NCBI GenBank assembly: GCA_025360685.1
Contig: JANYBR010000101.1
Location: 1-9,893 of the forward strand
DNA length: 9,893 bases
Direction: 5' to 3'
Origin: Pseudomonadota bacterium
GTDB lineage: Bacteria; Pseudomonadota; Alphaproteobacteria; Micropepsales; Micropepsaceae
The notes beneath the pieces are model-generated. The model had not been told where the DNA came from. It saw only the letters and a program-made list of their open reading frames with translations, and did no database searches. Within the stretch, counting starts at the first letter, position 1, and each line of letters opens with the position of its first letter. The translations under genes were made by a program, and so were the position numbers. Shown here one piece after another: positions 7,206-9,893 of the stretch.

Positions 7206-8899
7206 GGCGCGGCGCCGTCGCGTGATTTAAGGTTCGCGGCCCTCACCGCGCTTTGCTGAATTTCGACATTGGCTTCCTTTTCCTTCTCCGCTCGAATGGC
7301 GTCGAACCAGCGCTGGAAAGCTGCCATCTGGCGCCGCGTGAGATGAAGCGGCCGCCGGTCGGAGCCGCGCATAAGGGCCGGCATGCGCTTGTCGTAATAG
7401 ACAGACTGAGGATCGTCCTGGTCGCGAATCCACTGCGTAATCAAGCCCTCATTGTCCCGAACAACTTGTTCGAAGAATTCTTCCGCACTATTGCGGCGGT
7501 GACGCCAAGTGCCACGCGCGAACAGCGGCAAATCGGTTACGGTTTGAATGCTCAAATCGCCCCAGATCGGCTGACCGGCGTTGAACGGAACATCAGGATC
7601 GCCGCGATAGATGGCGGCGCTGGCGTTCTCTTCGCGCCGCTGTTCAGCCCAGGCATCAAGATTGCTGGCTCCGGCGGTCTCGAAGGCGCGGTCCAGCAGG
7701 TCTTGGATCTCCAATTTTGCCAAGAGGAGGTTGTCGGCCTTCGCCCACTCGCAGTTGCGAGGACCGCCGCGATCTTCCTTGTCAATCAAATCGTCAGCAA
7801 TCGAAATGGGTGGCCGTCGGTCGGGCGAAAAATGCGGCGGTCCGACAACGATGCGAGCCTTCGCTGTACCGACGCCCCTTAGTGTGCACGATATAATGCC
7901 GTCTCCGAGATCATCGACCAGTCCCAAGCTGGAGAGAATCGCACCGTTGCCGCGCCAGGTCGCGAACAGGCCTGGCGGTAACTTTCCGACATCGGCGAGC
8001 GGTCCGACGGCAAAACGCATCAGTTCACTCAGCTGCGTATCTCGAGCGCGGAATAGCGCGACTGCGGCCCGAAAATTGAACAGCAATCGCACCAAGGCGC
8101 CCGGCAATTCGCTGTAGCGCACCAGCTTGTAGTCCATCCAAGCGGCTTGCGGATTGAGGATGAGCTGACAGCTGGGAAGCGTGAAGCCTTTCCATTCATC
8201 ATTGGCTTTGAAGCGGAGCAGGACCCAGTCCAGCAACCACGCGATCAGGTTGCGACTCTGGGGGACCTGTCTCAGGCGATCATCGAGATCGCGTGGACCA
8301 TACGCGTGCCCCTTCGGTGCCGTGAAGCGCAGACGTATGTGCGGGAACTGCGCACTTGGGCGAATAGCGCGCAGGCTTCCCATCGCAATTCCGCAACTCT
8401 CTGGGAAGACCAGTGGTCGTGGGGCATCCTTCGGCGAATATCCCTTTAAGACGTGAATAGCGTGATCGTCGCCGCGAAATTGGAGACTGGCTTCGATGCG
8501 GTCGCCTTCGGAGTGGGTTGCGATATACGCTTTGTGATTGGCGTGGCGAATTTCCCATTCGATGTCAGCGAGCGACAGGTTGCTATTTCGCAAATCCTGT
8601 TCGGTGAGACGGCTGTCGAGTGGGTCTTGTCCGTCACATTCACCGTGAAGCTCGAAGAATGGACAGACCGGTCGAATGCCGTTTTCATCTTTGAACAGAA
8701 TGAAGGGTTCATCGACTTGGGTCAGCGATCCTGTATCATTGTCGACGCTAAAACTCGACTCGGGATAGATGGTGGTGCGTGCGGAGCCGCGCGGCCGCAA
8801 GTCGGGAAACGTCCAGCGAAACGCAGGGACTGGATCGGAGGACCCACCGGCGCGCGCAAACGCGATGGGCTGCTGCAGCCAGATTTTCCGAATAGCCAT
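7202..8899 (-). CDS. LodA/GoxA-like protein, N-terminal and middle part of a split quinoprotein
   Basis: The 565-aa protein starts with MAIRKIWLQQPIAFARAGGS, like the PaIGIARVGNS opening of LodA-family oxidases. FKDENGIRPVCPFFEL (69-84) sits where LodA has its kd..G.ikRQ segment. VVGPPHFSPD (351-360) matches the family's vGPPdFAPd. The C-terminus, YYDKRMPALMRGSD (501-514) followed by LHLTRRQMAAFQRW (518-531), matches the MPrLyGD...LTptQy..L..W segment that precedes the cofactor region in LodA. The protein then ends in a charged tail, and the cofactor region (PWQxDFxxC) is missing; it appears in the 651-aa protein two genes downstream. Start: the frame can be extended to a TTG at 8959, but the ATG at 8899 has GGAGA five bases upstream and places the conserved motif at the N-terminus. 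This is the first gene of the operon. It has no signal peptide or membrane helix. Cysteines at 79, 87, 169, 244, 338 and 383 are possible cross-link sites. Assignment is by motif reading and not by search. Confidence 0.65.
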   Translation of the reverse strand: MAIRKIWLQQPIAFARAGGSSDPVPAFRWTFPDLRPRGSARTTIYPESSFSVDNDTGSLTQVDEPFILFKDENGIRPVCPFFELHGECDGQDPLDSRLTEQDLRNSNLSLADIEWEIRHANHKAYIATHSEGDRIEASLQFRGDDHAIHVLKGYSPKDAPRPLVFPESCGIAMGSLRAIRPSAQFPHIRLRFTAPKGHAYGPRDLDDRLRQVPQSRNLIAWLLDWVLLRFKANDEWKGFTLPSCQLILNPQAAWMDYKLVRYSELPGALVRLLFNFRAAVALFRARDTQLSELMRFAVGPLADVGKLPPGLFATWRGNGAILSSLGLVDDLGDGIISCTLRGVGTAKARIVVGPPHFSPDRRPPISIADDLIDKEDRGGPRNCEWAKADNLLLAKLEIQDLLDRAFETAGASNLDAWAEQRREENASAAIYRGDPDVPFNAGQPIWGDLSIQTVTDLPLFARGTWRHRRNSAEEFFEQVVRDNEGLITQWIRDQDDPQSVYYDKRMPALMRGSDRRPLHLTRRQMAAFQRWFDAIRAEKEKEANVEIQQSAVRAANLKSRDGAAP

Positions 8900-8904
8900 G
8901 ACTG

Positions 8905-8909
8905 TCTCC
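8905..8909 (-). promoter_or_regulatory. Shine-Dalgarno GGAGA fixing the operon's first start codon
   Basis: GGAGA lies five bases ahead of the ATG at 8899 on the minus strand. It is the only strong ribosome binding site in the four-gene operon, and it favours this ATG over the TTG 60 bases upstream. The three downstream genes have weak or no such sites and appear to depend on translational coupling. Confidence 0.75.
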
Positions 8910-9497
8910 GCAAGAGGTGTAAACGGAAACGCGACAGAGACACATTTGTCGAAAAGCAATGGAGCAGTATTCCCACAAGAACACTCAGCGAATAGAGCGT
9001 ATGCCGCTCACGCCAGCGCAATTTCTGTGGATGATTTGGCGGAGTATGATTCACGATTTGATCGCTCTCGTTCGACTGCAATCACGAAGTCGCGCTGAGA
9101 CCGTTTGCACGACTAAGGACAGCATCGCGCTTATTCGGTGGTCTGCCTCCAAGTGCCGTTGTCGCACAGATCAAATCAGCTACGTTTTTTAACGTGCCGA
9201 AATTGCGACACAGGACGTGACGCACCGCTCAGCGCATCAACCAACGGAGCGCCGATTTCGAGCAGCAATTGTTCAGGCCGGCGATGTACCGGCGGCTAAG
9301 CTCCCTTCCGGACTAGCAGAAATCGCATTGAAAAGTTGTGGCACGCCTCACGGATCGCTCGCTCGCGTGCCTATCGGCCGGCAATCTTCCTGCTGCAGGC
9401 ATTGGCACCCGTTGACCGACGAGTGGCTGACCCATGGCGCTGCCGGGAACGATTACCTATTATTGTTACCAACGGTAGATTTCGGACCGAAAAATCC
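8910..9497. other. Divergent intergenic region between the quinoprotein operon and the cyclase
   Basis: This stretch must hold the operon promoter (minus strand) and the cyclase promoter (plus strand). I find no convincing paired -35/-10 elements. TATTAT at 9458-9463 is a possible -10 for the cyclase but lacks a partner at 17 bp. Frames running through it are extensions or shadows of the flanking genes and show no protein-like motifs. Nothing else recognisable is seen apart from the short dyad at 9182-9195. Confidence 0.5.
9182..9195. repeat. Short inverted repeat ACGTT-TTTT-AACGT in the divergent promoter region
   Basis: Two 5-bp arms flank four T bases, about 285 bp upstream of the operon start and about 300 bp upstream of the cyclase start. 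The arms do not extend further. It may be a regulator half-site pair or chance; it is too weak to act as a terminator. Confidence 0.15.
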
Positions 9498-9893
9498 ATG
9501 GCTGAAAGTACGCCGTCCCGCAAACTCGCCACCATCGTGGCCATCGACGTGGCGGGCTATTCGGCGCGCACGGAAGCGGATGAGGCAAAGACCACAACCG
9601 AAGTGGCGGCGCTGCGCAAGCTCGTCGATTCGATTGCTGAAGCCCATGGCGGCAGAGTGTTTAACTCCGCCGGCGATGGTTTCATGTTGGAGTTTGCTTC
9701 GAGTCTTTCTGCCGTCGAAGCCGCCCAGGAATTCGCCGAGCGCTGCGAGCCCAAAGTACGCGTCGGCGTTCATGTCGGCGATGTCGTTGTGCAATCCAAT
9801 GGCGATCTTCTAGGGCACGGCGTCAACGTCGCAGCCCGACTGATGGCGCGCTCGGGTCCCGGAGCCGTGCTTGTCTCTGCCGACGTTCGACGC
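9498..9893 (+). CDS. Class III adenylate/guanylate cyclase catalytic domain, 3' end cut off by the window
   Basis: The frame is open from ATG at 9498 to the window end (132 codons). KLATIVAIDVAGYS (9-22) is the opening strand of the class III nucleotide cyclase domain, with Asp17 as the first metal ligand. SAGDGFMLEF (57-66) carries the second metal ligand, Asp60. VRVGVHVGDV (87-96) and LLGHGVNVAARL (104-115) hold the conserved Asn110 and Arg114 of the NxxxR transition-state motif, so the visible part looks catalytically intact. It should make cAMP (or cGMP) from ATP (or GTP). The base-selecting residues, Asp/Thr versus Glu/Cys, are not settled here. Proteins starting directly with this domain in rhizobia often continue into TPR repeats or other sensor parts, which lie outside the window. 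No clear Shine-Dalgarno sequence precedes the ATG. It is transcribed away from the quinoprotein operon and a functional link is unproven. Confidence 0.92.
   Translation, partial: MAESTPSRKLATIVAIDVAGYSARTEADEAKTTTEVAALRKLVDSIAEAHGGRVFNSAGDGFMLEFASSLSAVEAAQEFAERCEPKVRVGVHVGDVVVQSNGDLLGHGVNVAARLMARSGPGAVLVSADVRR

Noticed and set aside
8900..8959. An N-terminal extension of the LodA-like protein from a TTG at 8959
   Set aside because: The ATG at 8899 has a good Shine-Dalgarno sequence, and the family motif starts directly after it; the 20 extra residues look unconserved.
9402..9417. TTGGCACCCGTTGACC as a possible sigma-54 promoter for the cyclase
   Set aside because: The GC at the -12 position is missing at the required spacing from GG.
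9217..9813. A 198-codon plus-strand frame overlapping the cyclase
   Set aside because: The cyclase frame at 9498 has full catalytic motifs; this one is an out-of-frame shadow extending into the intergenic DNA.

Overview
The window looks like chromosomal DNA from a GC-rich Gram-negative bacterium, most likely a proteobacterium. An alphaproteobacterium of the rhizobial type would fit the class III cyclase style (a 'LATIVAIDVAGYS' opening) and the long, loosely packed intergenic stretches. That placement is an inference; no rRNA or other marker gene is present.

Layout. (1) Positions 1-1658, minus strand: the 5' part of a two-domain glycosyltransferase gene, an N-terminal GT32/DXD-type sugar transferase fused to a GT4-type transferase, cut off by the window start. 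(2) About 1659-2879: 1.2 kb without a convincing gene. It holds two palindromic sites sharing a TTGATA half-site, a possible decayed reading frame and a GC-rich hairpin. (3) 2880-8899, minus strand: a tight four-gene operon, transcribed from 8899 down to 2880, with junctions of -4, +15 and +6 bp. (4) 8900-9497: a 598-bp divergent intergenic region. (5) 9498-9893, plus strand: the start of a class III adenylate/guanylate cyclase, cut off by the window end.

The operon is the centre of interest. In transcription order it encodes: a 565-aa protein resembling the N-terminal and middle part of LodA/GoxA-type quinoprotein oxidases; a 439-aa radical SAM/SPASM maturase of the QhpD type; a 651-aa protein whose first ~300 residues resemble the C-terminal, cofactor-bearing part of LodA (PWQxDFxxC with Cys219, and a candidate partner Trp277) followed by a VioB-like ferritin-like di-iron domain; and a 342-aa FAD-dependent monooxygenase-like protein of the LodB/QhpG type.

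Read together, this looks like a LodA-type cysteine tryptophylquinone (CTQ) enzyme split into two polypeptides, with the radical SAM gene inserted between the halves and a di-iron domain fused to the catalytic half. In known systems a flavoprotein (LodB, GoxB or QhpG) hydroxylates the Trp precursor, and QhpD, a radical SAM enzyme, makes thioether cross-links in quinohemoprotein amine dehydrogenase. Having both beside a split LodA is an unusual combination. The motif matches come from memory and reading, not from a database search; the substrate and product are unknown.
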